From JAWLBR01 sp041687495 (GTDB lineage Bacteria > Bacillota > Limnochordia > DTU087 > JAAYGB01): 64,000 bases of DNA. A model generated the notes under the pieces. That model ran no database searches. It saw only the letters and a program-made list of their open reading frames with translations, and was not told the DNA's origin. The position numbers were made by a program, and so were the translations under genes. The DNA is taken from NCBI GenBank assembly GCA_041687495.1, contig JAWLBR010000003.1:9176-73175 (forward strand), written 5' to 3'. Of the stretch, positions 34,621-43,361 are shown piece by piece. Every line of letters starts with the position of its first letter. Within the stretch, counting starts at the first letter, position 1.

Positions 34621-35940
34621 TCATACTCCATAGCGCCCAGGCAGATACTCGTGTCTCGTTTGCACAGCTGCAAACAAGAAGACAATGGCTTCGGCAAGGG
34701 GAAAGGTCAGCCAAATGCCATCTATCCCCCAGAATGCGGAAAGGATGATGGCCAGTGGTACTATCACAATGAGTCCCCGTAAGATGGAGATAGAAAAGCC
34801 TGTTCTCGCCTTCTCAATGGCGCTGAAGTACGCAGATAAGACCACATTGACTCCCGCAAAGAAGAAGCCGACAAAGTAGATGCTTAGTCCTTCTGTTGCG
34901 ATCACCTTCAGCAGTGCATCGTTATCGCGGTTAAATAGATCCACGATGTTACCGGCAGATGACACAATGATCGCATAGAGTACAGCTGCCAGGGTCGAGG
35001 ACAGCAGGATGGAATAGCGGAGTAAGCGACGCACATTACCCAAATTCCCTGCGCCATAGTGATGACTGACAAGTGGCTGTATGCCTTGGCCGATTCCCGT
35101 GTATACGGCGATGGCAACCAGTGACAGGTTTGCCACCACACCGTAGGCGGCAACTGCAGTATTGCCAGATAGCTGGAGGAGCAATAGGTTGAAGACAATC
35201 AGGACTATGCCTGAAGCAATTTCTGTAACGAAAGCTGAAGCACCGAGGGAACAGATCTTTGCCCATACTCGGTAGCCGCGCTCCACTTTCTGCAGATGAA
35301 ACCGATTTTTCTTCCGAACAAAGTACACCGACATCGCAGCCATACTGATAATGGGTGCCAGCCCCGTGGCCAAGGCCGCACCGAACATTCCCATAGCAAA
35401 AGGAAAGATGAAAACGTAGTCGAGGAGAATGTTGGAGAAGCTCCCTGTCAGCATGCCCGCCATGGCAGTTTTTGGGCTGCCATCATTGCGGACAAAGGCG
35501 ATCAAAACGTTATTTGCGATGAAGCAAGGTGCAAAAGCCAAAATAGTCCTGAGATAGATTGCTGTCATTGGTAAGATGTTGGCATCGGCACCGAGCAGTC
35601 TCGCCAGAGGCTCAGACAGGAAAAGGCCGATGAGCAGATACACTAGTCCGATCAGCAAACCCAGCTGAACTGTAGCAGTAAAGGTTTGGCTGCGGTTTTT
35701 TGAGTTACTGCTTGAGTTCTGAATGGTATACCATGTTGCTCCTCCGATGCCAACCATCAGCCCGGTACCGTGGATGAAACTGTAAACGGCTATGGCGAGG
35801 TTAAGGGAGGCCAACCCATTTGCACCGATGCCGTTGGCGATGAAATACGTGTCGGCGAGGATGTAGCAGGATAAGCCAAGCATTCCGAGGACATTGAGTG
35901 ATACATACTTGCCGAAACTCCAAGGTAATCTGTCTTTCAC
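34621..35940 (-). CDS. MATE-family efflux protein
   Basis: A 439-residue multidrug and toxin extrusion protein with about 12 hydrophobic segments in two halves. The GYGVVANLS-like and GIGQGIQPLVSHHYGAGN segments are typical MATE elements, as is FADxYF-like ILADTYFIANGIG near the N-terminus. It would use an ion gradient to export cationic compounds. The GTG at 35940 is preferred over an upstream in-frame ATG at 35979 because a GGAAGGCGGAG site lies just before it; the longer form would add an Arg-rich 13-residue tail. It is not adjacent to a regulator. Confidence 0.9.
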   Translation of the reverse strand: MKDRLPWSFGKYVSLNVLGMLGLSCYILADTYFIANGIGANGLASLNLAIAVYSFIHGTGLMVGIGGATWYTIQNSSSNSKNRSQTFTATVQLGLLIGLVYLLIGLFLSEPLARLLGADANILPMTAIYLRTILAFAPCFIANNVLIAFVRNDGSPKTAMAGMLTGSFSNILLDYVFIFPFAMGMFGAALATGLAPIISMAAMSVYFVRKKNRFHLQKVERGYRVWAKICSLGASAFVTEIASGIVLIVFNLLLLQLSGNTAVAAYGVVANLSLVAIAVYTGIGQGIQPLVSHHYGAGNLGNVRRLLRYSILLSSTLAAVLYAIIVSSAGNIVDLFNRDNDALLKVIATEGLSIYFVGFFFAGVNVVLSAYFSAIEKARTGFSISILRGLIVIVPLAIILSAFWGIDGIWLTFPLAEAIVFLFAAVQTRHEYLPGRYGV

Positions 35941-36350
35941 AACTCTCCGCCTTCCGCGAGTGCCCCTACAGATCAACATGCATCTTAGCAGATAAAGGTC
36001 TTGGGCGCTGTCTTATTAGTGTCTAGGTGCGGGCAGCTTGCTGCCCGAAACACTGTGAGTCAAAAAGAGCCGACCGGGTCGGACGTTTCCATATCCCTAG
36101 ACTATCTGAAGTGACCGGGCGAGTTCAAGCACTTTTATGATGCATCGAGTTTGGGCCTGCTGAACTGGCTGCTGGTTTGCACTGTGCACCGGTGTTGGGC
36201 GATTGAGGTTCGCGTCGGAGCAGCGGTAGCTATAGGCTCGATAACTCTTAGAAGGTCAGCTTGACAGCTATTGCTGTTACTAGCTCAAGCCACATTGCCT
36301 TGTCTTCTTTATACATTCTGTAAACTAATGCCAGTTACGGTACCGGGGGG
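35941..36350. other. Intergenic region upstream of a small ORF
   Basis: About 410 bases without a long ORF. I see TTGACA at 36261 without a -10 partner and no repeats or RNA structure of note. Confidence 0.4.
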
Positions 36351-36379
36351 TTTACAAGTGTGGTTATTACTGGTACAAT
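36351..36379 (+). promoter_or_regulatory. Promoter of the 48-codon ORF
   Basis: TTTACA (36351-36356), exactly 17 bases, TACAAT (36374-36379). Transcription would start near 36386, about 30 bases before the ATG. Confidence 0.65.
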
Positions 36380-36415
36380 GACTGAGATTGCATTAAGCTC
36401 ATAGGAGGTGCACTG

Positions 36416-36562
36416 ATGCTGTTAGGAGATTGGTTGGTCCTATCACATGGAAAAGCGGGAATTTCGGCCGGCAACGGGATAGATCTGTCCAATTTTAACC
36501 ACATTTCCTTGCCGGCTGTGGTGCAACCTCATTGCATAGAAGCGTGTTTGTCGTTAGTCTAG
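36416..36562 (+). CDS. Small ORF, 48 residues, with own promoter and ribosome site
   Basis: A 48-codon ORF (ATG 36416, TAG 36560-36562) with AGGAGGTG about 5 bases upstream and a good promoter further up. The product begins MLLGDWLVLSHGKAG, contains DLSNFNHISLPAVV and ends in a Cys-containing hydrophobic tail. I do not recognise a family. The GDW and LP segments vaguely recall the N-terminus of family-2 glycosidases, so it might be a truncated remnant. It precedes the frameshifted MFS gene by 80 bases. Either a real small protein or a decayed gene start. Confidence 0.5.
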   Translation: MLLGDWLVLSHGKAGISAGNGIDLSNFNHISLPAVVQPHCIEACLSLV

Positions 36563-36642
36563 TTTACTAACGGGTAAATCAGCGACCTTCGATTGCCAGG
36601 GGCTCCACAGCTCATGGCTTTTTTCGATCGGAGGTCTTTTAA

Positions 36643-37835
36643 TTGCTTCGTTGGTATTTCATCTATTTGAGCTTGGCCTGTTTTCAACCTACCGCAGGGA
36701 TCTGGATGTTGTTTCTGTTGCATAAAGGCTTCACTTTGGCTCAGGTTGGGTTGGCGGAATCATTCTGGCACCTGGTCATTCTGGCATTTGAGGTCCCCAG
36801 CGGATACTTGGCGGATCGGTTAGGACGAAAGACGAGCCTGTATCTGGGGATACTATGCGGACTGCTGGGCAGCAGTCTCTCTGGTGGTCACCCAATTTTG
36901 CTTGGCTGTTTCCGGCGTTCTTCTTTTCATCTCTATCATTCGTGTTTCCTTCCGGAGCAGATCGGGCTATCTTGTACGAACTGAACGTCAGAGCGGGGGA
37001 GCCCATACCGTATGCGAAGCTAGCTGGACGTGCCAATGGAGTCAGAATGCTGACATCGGCACTTGCTTTGCTTGTGGGAGGATTCCTGGCCTCCAGGGAC
37101 TATGGCTATGCGTATGGATTGCAGATTTTGGCAGGAGTGCTTTCGCTGCTTTCTTTGCTGCGGCTTCCTGAACCTAGCAGGGCAGAAGCCAACCAAGTGG
37201 CTGAGGGCCGTGGCGATGCGGATGCAGCTGATAGCAAAGGCTTTACGGAGAGCTGTCACACGCTGCTGACAAGGCCGGCAGTCGCTAGAGTTCTGGTCTA
37301 CGGTACTCTCTTGTGGTCTGGGCTGAATCTCTACTATTTGCTGCTACAGCCAGGGTTAGCCGATAAAGGTGCAGGCCCTGATGTTGTGTCCGTACTGTTT
37401 AGCTTAGGCGATACTACCGTGGCAGTAGGCAGTCTTGCGGCTGCGTATATACTTGCGAGGTTGGGACGTTGGAATGTCTTGGTAGTTGTTCCAGCAATCG
37501 CAGCTTGTGTGGCGGTGTGGGTTCCGAATGCATCCTTGACTGCGTTCGCCCTGCTCCATCTCTTGGTGGCCTTTAGTGAGGGAGTTGGTGAGCCTGTCTT
37601 GGATAATGTATTAAACCAAGATCTGGAAGATCATTACCGGGCTACAGTTCTTTCGGTGCAAAGCGCTCTGTCCAGTGGAATAGTTCTCGTTGGATTTCCG
37701 CTGGCAGGATGGCTGGCAGAGAAGGTTGGCTTTCAGCCAGCCTTTGGCCTTGCATTCGCGTTGTTGACTGGGGCTGTGGTCTCCGGAGCGTTGCTAAAGA
37801 TCCATCGGAGTAAAGCCTTAGTGGTGCAGGAGTGA
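36643..37835 (+). pseudogene. MFS transporter, frameshifted
   Basis: Two overlapping frames together encode one major facilitator of about 397 residues. The first frame (36643-36984) gives the N-terminal part with GYLADRLGRKTSLYLG, the motif between helices 2 and 3, then drifts into non-membrane sequence after about position 36880. The second frame (from within 36855) continues with SPNFAWLFPAFFFSSLSFVF and the ten further segments to 37835. A one-base loss in the CT-rich segment around 36870-36890 would join them. The TTG start has GGAGG 8 bases upstream. Either a recent pseudogene or a sequencing/assembly error. Confidence 0.8.
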
Positions 37836-37886
37836 AAGTTCTTCCGAGACGAGTGTGATCTCAGTACCAAATGACGGAGGTATGCA

Positions 37887-38195
37887 GTGATGCGGTGTCC
37901 TCGGTGTAAGCAAAAAGGCAGTCTAGTTCAGTGCGCCTCGCATAGTAATCAGCCCTCTCGCTCAGCAGTAGAACTGTGGTTGTGTGGCAGTCTGGAGTGT
38001 GACGCTGTATATTTCACTGACAATCAGGTACTGGAAGTTAACGACGTTGTTGTTCCCCTGACGCCACAGAGCGGGAGCGAGAGTCAGCCCACTCACTGCG
38101 GCTCCGGATTGCGCACTTCAGAAGTACCCCAAGCAAAGGGGTGCTGCTGCAAAAGCAGAGACTTGGATGGAGGTTGCTGTCATCTGCGGCAGTAG
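37887..38195 (+). CDS. Zinc-ribbon protein, CopZ N-domain-like
   Basis: A 102-residue cysteine-rich protein. The N-terminal part has CPRC (C4, C7) and CGSLEC (C33, C38) followed by DAVYF, which matches the zinc ribbon found at the N-terminus of CopZ-type copper chaperones. The C-terminal part adds a Cys-dense tail (GCCCKS, GGCC) and lacks the HMA fold, so it cannot be a full CopZ. GGAGG lies 6 bases before the GTG and 9 before the alternative ATG at 37890. A metal-binding or chaperone role is likely but unproved. Confidence 0.65.
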   Translation: MMRCPRCKQKGSLVQCASHSNQPSRSAVELWLCGSLECDAVYFTDNQVLEVNDVVVPLTPQSGSESQPTHCGSGLRTSEVPQAKGCCCKSRDLDGGCCHLRQ

Positions 38196-38235
38196 AGTTT
38201 GGAGACCCCTACCGCTACAGTGAAAGCTACTTGGA

Positions 38236-38278
38236 ATCCTGGAAAAGCCCCGGCGCAGTGCCGGGGCTTTTCCAGGAT
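38236..38278. terminator. Long bidirectional terminator hairpin
   Basis: A perfect 19-bp stem (arms 38236-38254 and 38260-38278) with a 5-base loop and internal AAAA/TTTT tracts lies between convergent genes and can act for both. Confidence 0.88.
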
Positions 38279-38322
38279 GGACCAAATATCCAGCCACTAG
38301 CTCCACAACTGGCTGTGCACCG

Positions 38323-39837
38323 CTATCTGGTCTGGGGAAGCAGAGCAGATAGTAGTAGGACTATTGCTAGAGCGAAGACAGCAATGCCCAGCCAGGAAGC
38401 CGCAATCGGGAACAGCGAAGTGAGGAAAAAGTACTTCTGGTTCATTGCCCAACCAAGGATGAGTAGCAAGGCGGCACAAAGAAAGCCCTGCAGGAGGCGA
38501 AGAGGACGAGAGTTTCTCGACAGCGGCGCCAGCAGGCACCGCCGCTGAACTATCCTTTCTCCCAAGTTCCAAGCTTGCCAGAGGGCGGTACACAACAAGA
38601 TTCCAATGAGAACCCACAGCGCCTTTTGGCCTAAGAGGATTCGGCTCATACCAACAGATGGAAACCCTCTCCATTCAGCCCAGCTGCTGATAACATTGGC
38701 AAAGAACGGCCAACTGCGCTGGCTGTTGCTCAAGATCACTATACCGTCACCGGTATCTGGGACTGAGTGGAAGTGTGTCATCCAGCCATGCCCTTGGCCT
38801 CCGTGGGAGACAGCCGCACCGACACCAGGCAAGTCTTCAACAAAGTGTCCGAAGCCATAGGAGTCAAAGGCTAGTCCGTAGAGCCCAGGAACATCGACAG
38901 CAGGGGCGTACAGTTGGCTAACCGCTTCGGGACTCAGTACACCAAGGCCTGTAGAATTGGCAGAGCCCATACCGGCGCAGACGAACCTGGCTATGTCCCG
39001 AACAGTGGAGAATAGGCCTCCGGAAGCTTTGCCTGGGTATACATATGGGGCAACTGGAGTTCCTTTGTGAGTGTATCCAAAGGGGAGGGTTGCGGCTAAT
39101 TCTTCACGCCAGGAAAAACTGGACTGGCTCATGTCCAGAGGAAGAAGTACTTCGCTTTGCATGTACTCTGAGAAGGTGCGTCCGCTAACGTCTTGTACTA
39201 ACAGCTCCAGCAGGTTATAGCCAGTATTTGAGTAGGAGAAGGATGTACCGGGCTGCTGCTGCAGGTAGATCTCTTTGGAGAGGCTTTCTTGTAGTGAGGG
39301 AACACTGTCTCCTGGTGAGTAACGGGCCTCTATGTCGCCCAGGGGCATCCCTGCTGAGTTGCTAAGAAGCTGCCTAACTGTGATGTTCTCTTCGGCAAAG
39401 TCCGACTTGGGGAGTTGCCAGGTGACTAGGTAACTGTTTACGGGAACGTCTAGCTGGAGCTTGCCTTGTTCCACCAACTTCATGATCCCCCAAGCGGCCA
39501 CTGACTTTGAAATAGATTCAACCCGAAAAGGTGTGTCTACCGTCATCGCCCGCTGCTGGTGGAGATCGCCATATCCAAAGGCGTTGGTCCATTGGATCTC
39601 GCCACCGTAAACAAGCGCGATGGCGGCACCTGGAATGGAATAGTGTTGCATCAGGCTGCGAACCTGCTCGTCCAAGTAGGCGATGAACTCCTCGACCGGG
39701 GCGTCTTTCCCCACCCTTCTGGTTAGATGGGGTCCAGATACCATTACGATCAGCAGCACACAAGCAAGGATAATCACCAACAGTTTTGTCTTCGCCAGAG
39801 TCTCGGTCCGCCTCATCAACCTAAAACCAGTGCCCAA
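38323..39837 (-). CDS. Beta-lactamase-fold serine hydrolase, membrane-anchored
   Basis: A 504-residue penicillin-binding-protein-like hydrolase. An N-terminal hydrophobic segment (LLVIILACVLLIVMV) exports it. The catalytic S108-I-S-K111 motif and a Y-S-N motif (SFSYSNTGYNLLE) are present, as is the third-box-like SHGGQGHGW. About 100 C-terminal residues form three further hydrophobic segments that anchor it. The class C beta-lactamase/esterase (AmpC/EstB) family covers peptidases, esterases and cell-wall enzymes. The TTG start at 39837 has AAGGAG 9 bases upstream. Not a typical antibiotic-resistance beta-lactamase; substrate unknown. Confidence 0.87.
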   Translation of the reverse strand: MGTGFRLMRRTETLAKTKLLVIILACVLLIVMVSGPHLTRRVGKDAPVEEFIAYLDEQVRSLMQHYSIPGAAIALVYGGEIQWTNAFGYGDLHQQRAMTVDTPFRVESISKSVAAWGIMKLVEQGKLQLDVPVNSYLVTWQLPKSDFAEENITVRQLLSNSAGMPLGDIEARYSPGDSVPSLQESLSKEIYLQQQPGTSFSYSNTGYNLLELLVQDVSGRTFSEYMQSEVLLPLDMSQSSFSWREELAATLPFGYTHKGTPVAPYVYPGKASGGLFSTVRDIARFVCAGMGSANSTGLGVLSPEAVSQLYAPAVDVPGLYGLAFDSYGFGHFVEDLPGVGAAVSHGGQGHGWMTHFHSVPDTGDGIVILSNSQRSWPFFANVISSWAEWRGFPSVGMSRILLGQKALWVLIGILLCTALWQAWNLGERIVQRRCLLAPLSRNSRPLRLLQGFLCAALLLILGWAMNQKYFFLTSLFPIAASWLGIAVFALAIVLLLSALLPQTR

Positions 39838-39926
39838 CTTCGCTCACTCCTTTCTTCAGGCCCATGATAGTAGACTTTTGGGTCTGCGTCAAGGTGCACG
39901 GGAGATGAGTTAGGTCTGCTACAAGC

Positions 39927-39955
39927 AAAAAAGACGCCTCGCTGTTGGAGGCGTC
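39927..39955 (-). terminator. Terminator of ilvE
   Basis: Perfect 8-bp stem (GACGCCTC with GAGGCGTC), 7-base loop and a six-T run on the minus strand, ten bases after the ilvE stop. Confidence 0.9.
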
Positions 39956-39964
39956 CTGTAACGA

Positions 39965-41044
39965 CTACAGATCCTGAACCCGTTTTACCCAGCCAAACGG
40001 ATCCGGTGCCAGACCTGTCTGAATAGAGGTTAGGCTGGTGTACAGCTTCTCGGTAATGGGCCCCACCTGGTTGTCATTGATGCTGTAGTCTGTGCCTTTG
40101 TAGCCAAGCACTCCTACCGGGGCTATCACCGCTGCGGTGCCAGCGCCAAAGGCTTCCTTGAGAACTCCTGTCTTGGCTCCTTCGATTACCTCATCGATGG
40201 AGACTTGGCGCTCTTCTGCCTTGTATCCCAGGCTCTTAGCCAGCGTAAGGATCGAGTCTCGGGTGATGCCAGGGAGGATAGACCCGGTTAGGGGAGGAGT
40301 AACCAAGGTGTCTCCAAACACAAAGAAGATGTTCATCGCGCCAACTTCTTCCACGTACTTATGCTCCTTGGCATCCAGCCACAGCATTTGTGAATACCCG
40401 AGCTTCTCTGCCTTTTGGCCTCCCAGAAGGCTGGCCGCGTAGTTGCCGCCTGTCTTGGCTTCGCCGACGCCTCCGACTACGGCCCTGGCGTAGGTATCTT
40501 CAACGAAGAGGCTTACTGGTTTGAACCCTTCCTTGAAATAGGCTCCAACCGGGCTGAGAATCACATAGAAGATGTACTCACTGGAGGGGTGTACTCCCAA
40601 GGCTGGTTCCGTTGCGATCATAGTTGGTCTGATATAAAGCGATGTGCCGGGGGTGCTCGGAACCCAGCGTTCTTCTGCTGTGAGCAGCTCCTTGAGGATG
40701 GCCAAAAAGTCCTCTTCAGGGATTTGTGGCATGCACACTCTGGCGGCTGACCGGTTGAGACGCTGGGCATTGGCTTCCGGTCGGAACAGGAGGGTCTCGC
40801 CGTCTGGACCTTTGTATGCTTTTAGTCCTTCGAAAATCTCCTGAGAATAGTGCAGTACTCGGGCTGCAGGGTCCATCTCAAACGGCTTGTACCTATGAAC
40901 GCTGGCGCTGCTCCAGCCTTCCCCGTCGCGATACGTCATACTAAACATTCGATCAGTGAACGCCTTTCCGAAAGGCTGGTTACCTGGGTCCGCTGCCACC
41001 GGCTTCCTTTCTGCCGGTTGCAGGGGCTCGACTCTAATCTCCAT
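39965..41044 (-). CDS. ilvE: Branched-chain-amino-acid aminotransferase
   Basis: A 359-residue fold-type IV PLP enzyme that transaminates leucine, isoleucine and valine with 2-oxoglutarate. The catalytic Lys lies in GEAKTGGNYAASLL, and the phosphate-binding end in GTAAVIAPVG. HYSQEIFEGLKAYKG near residue 75 and LRF-like RPEANAQRLNRSA are family-typical. Length matches the longer bacterial/eukaryotic BCAT type. AAAGGAAT lies 10 bases before the ATG. A possible promoter lies at 41086-41114; no T-box or leucine-type attenuator is visible. Confidence 0.96.
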   Translation of the reverse strand: MEIRVEPLQPAERKPVAADPGNQPFGKAFTDRMFSMTYRDGEGWSSASVHRYKPFEMDPAARVLHYSQEIFEGLKAYKGPDGETLLFRPEANAQRLNRSAARVCMPQIPEEDFLAILKELLTAEERWVPSTPGTSLYIRPTMIATEPALGVHPSSEYIFYVILSPVGAYFKEGFKPVSLFVEDTYARAVVGGVGEAKTGGNYAASLLGGQKAEKLGYSQMLWLDAKEHKYVEEVGAMNIFFVFGDTLVTPPLTGSILPGITRDSILTLAKSLGYKAEERQVSIDEVIEGAKTGVLKEAFGAGTAAVIAPVGVLGYKGTDYSINDNQVGPITEKLYTSLTSIQTGLAPDPFGWVKRVQDL

Positions 41045-41085
41045 GGCTAGATCACTATTCCTTTCGCCCTGGTTTGGTATCGTTT

Positions 41086-41114
41086 GGTGTATTAGGATTA
41101 TGTTCTCATGTCAA
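41086..41114 (-). promoter_or_regulatory. Possible promoter of ilvE
   Basis: TTGACA (41109-41114 on the minus strand), 17 bases, then a weak TACACC (41086-41091). TAATAC, closer in, is an alternative -10. Confidence 0.45.
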
Positions 41115-41228
41115 CCCGTTTACTCCTGCAAGAGTGCTTGGTATACAGGACAAGAGGGTCACAGGCAGAACATCGTCACACTGAAGCCTAGCTAAAGATT
41201 AATCGGGGATGGGGTGTGAAAGGGGTAA

Positions 41229-42311
41229 ATGGTGGGACCATGCGGTGATGCGAAGAGCCTCAAGAGAAGCCAAGACACATATCGGTCGGGTGAGCTTGTC
41301 TATAAGAGTACGATTGACTCAATAAAAGACCTCTACGCCAAGTATTCCTATTATGTTTCTGCCAAGCAGCTTCCGGTCGTAATCCTGATCCATGGATTCG
41401 TACAGGATGCCAGTGCGATCAGTGATGCGATTATGGAGGATATGGCGGGGTATGGCTTTTTCGCTGTGGCAGTTGGGATGAGGGGGCGGAATGGAGCCAG
41501 TGGGATTCCCGATGTTAGCGGCAGAGAGCTGCACGACGTATACGACCTGGTGAACTGTGTCAAGAGAGAGTTTGCTGGCGTTGTCGATGCAGACAACGTG
41601 CACTGCAGCGGCTATTCGGGAGGGGGAGGCAATGTCTTTGGCCTTGCAGCGAAGTTTCCCGATACCTTTCGGAACCTGGCTGCCCACTTTGGAATTGCCG
41701 ACTACGGGTATGATCCAGACATCGGGTGGTGGCACACCCATCCGACAAGGCAAGCGACACTTAAGCGGTGGATTGGTTACACTCCAGAAGAGAATCCAGG
41801 AGCATACATGTCCAGAGCCCACCAGCTAGGCATTGGCAGAAATCTGCTGGGCGGGAAGCTGTGGATTTTCCATGATAGCCAGGATGCATCTGTGCCTGTA
41901 AGTCATTCTGACTGTGTGGCCGCGAAGATGGATAGCGCAAGCAATTCAAATTACTTTCTCAGTATTACCGATGTTGACGGGAAGGTGAGGTGGTTGCACA
42001 ACAGCCCACATGCTGATGCTCCCGCCAGGCATACCCGTGACTATTGGGGTGCTTCCATTCTGAACAATGCCGTTCCCAGTTGGATTGTGCCGAAAAAGGG
42101 TGATATGCTAGTACAGGGTTATCTGGTTACCAAACGCTTCCAGGTATGGCTGGGAAATGGTCAAGAACATGTGGCAGAACTAACCTACGATATTGAGGCA
42201 GGCAACTACACACTGTCACCATTGACAGGTCAGGTGGAGGTTAGCATTACCCAGGGTGGAAAATCGGCAACACAGGCGATTAGCGGCAAAACCACGATAG
42301 TGGTTAGTTAG
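41229..42311 (+). CDS. Alpha/beta hydrolase, prolyl-oligopeptidase/esterase type
   Basis: A 360-residue alpha/beta-hydrolase-fold protein. The oxyanion region is VVILIHGFVQDAS, the nucleophile elbow GYSGG is at about residues 128-132 (Ser about 130), and the acidic and His partners are probably in IFHDSQDASVPVSH and HNSPHADAP. The C-terminal ~80 residues are a beta-rich addition. There is no signal peptide, so it acts in the cytoplasm. The ATG has AAGGGG close upstream. Peptide or acetyl-ester substrates are equally possible. Confidence 0.85.
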   Translation: MVGPCGDAKSLKRSQDTYRSGELVYKSTIDSIKDLYAKYSYYVSAKQLPVVILIHGFVQDASAISDAIMEDMAGYGFFAVAVGMRGRNGASGIPDVSGRELHDVYDLVNCVKREFAGVVDADNVHCSGYSGGGGNVFGLAAKFPDTFRNLAAHFGIADYGYDPDIGWWHTHPTRQATLKRWIGYTPEENPGAYMSRAHQLGIGRNLLGGKLWIFHDSQDASVPVSHSDCVAAKMDSASNSNYFLSITDVDGKVRWLHNSPHADAPARHTRDYWGASILNNAVPSWIVPKKGDMLVQGYLVTKRFQVWLGNGQEHVAELTYDIEAGNYTLSPLTGQVEVSITQGGKSATQAISGKTTIVVS

Positions 42312-42406
42312 AAACTTCGACACTAACCGACATGAGTATCACCTGCGTTCTTCCGCATAGTAGTGGAGACGAGGTATCTAGTTTAGTCCGCCTATGGAGG
42401 TTAAAC

Positions 42407-42772
42407 ATGACAATATCTACGGTAAACAAGAACGGTGTGGAGATTGCTATCTTGGCTAGTGACGAGGTTCTGGTAAATGATGTTCAGTCGGCCCTGGATT
42501 TATTGGCAACCGTCTGCTATGAAACAGGCTGCGAGCGCATGGTTCTGAGCAAGTCAGCCCTCTGTGACAACTTCTTTCAATTGAAGACCCGACTTGCCGG
42601 AGAGATCCTACAGAAGTTCACCAACTACAGGATGAAGCTCGCAATTGTCGGCGATTTTTCTATGTACGCAAGCAAGAGTCTCGAGGATTTCATCTACGAG
42701 AGCAACAAGGGAACCAGCATATTTTTCGTACCAACCATAGAACAAGCCGTAGAGAAATTGAGCTCTTGCTGA
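42407..42772 (+). CDS. DUF4180 domain protein
   Basis: A 121-residue protein that resembles the DUF4180 family over its whole length (start MTISTVNKNGVEIAIL, a central VLSKSALCDNFFQLKTRLAGE, and an LAIVGDFSMYASKSLEDFIYESNKG end). The family has no assigned function. The frame opens 25 codons earlier, but TGGAGG lies 6 bases before the ATG at 42407. It is followed 32 bases later by a small P-loop kinase. Confidence 0.85.
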   Translation: MTISTVNKNGVEIAILASDEVLVNDVQSALDLLATVCYETGCERMVLSKSALCDNFFQLKTRLAGEILQKFTNYRMKLAIVGDFSMYASKSLEDFIYESNKGTSIFFVPTIEQAVEKLSSC

Positions 42773-42804
42773 GTTAAGCGATTCCAGGTAAACGAACGAA
42801 AGGC

Positions 42805-43341
42805 ATGGTGCTACTTGTGAAACGAGTGTTGTTGACAGGGCTATCTGGAACTGGTAAGTCTACGGTGATCGATGAGCTTGCTGCGCGAGGATACAAAGCC
42901 ATTGACGCCGACACGGATGAATGGTCCACGTGGACAGACGAGATTAGTACACCGGCTGAGTTGGGGACGCCGGTACAGCCAGGCCGGGACTGGGTGTGGA
43001 GGGAAGATCGCATCCAAAATCTGCTATCACTGGAGGACGCTGATGTACTTTTTCTCAGCGGTTGTGCTGAGAACATGGGGCAGTTCTATCCCCAGTTTGA
43101 CTACATCATTCTTCTCAGCGCTCCCCCCAGTGTCATGGCAGAACGTTTGGCAACTCGGACTAATAACACCTATGGCAAGCACCCCGATGAACTCAAGCGG
43201 ATCTTGGGACAGGTACAGACCATCGAGCCGCTGTTGCGAAAGGGTGCAGATCATGAGATCGATACCAGCATTCCAGTTGCTGAGGTTGTAGATGCGATCG
43301 TGCACATTGTGCAGACCTACATGGGGCGAAAACCACAATAA
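42805..43341 (+). CDS. Small P-loop kinase, adenylate/shikimate kinase-like
   Basis: A 178-residue P-loop protein with Walker A GLSGTGKST (residues 12-20) and a likely substrate-binding Asp in DADTDEW. AERLATRTNN may form a lid. The fold resembles nucleoside and shikimate kinases, but the specific function is unknown. The ATG is preceded by a poor AAAGG site and a GTG at 42817 is possible. It follows the DUF4180 gene on the same strand. Confidence 0.75.
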   Translation: MVLLVKRVLLTGLSGTGKSTVIDELAARGYKAIDADTDEWSTWTDEISTPAELGTPVQPGRDWVWREDRIQNLLSLEDADVLFLSGCAENMGQFYPQFDYIILLSAPPSVMAERLATRTNNTYGKHPDELKRILGQVQTIEPLLRKGADHEIDTSIPVAEVVDAIVHIVQTYMGRKPQ

Positions 43342-43361
43342 CGACTTTGCTTAGGAGCGAT

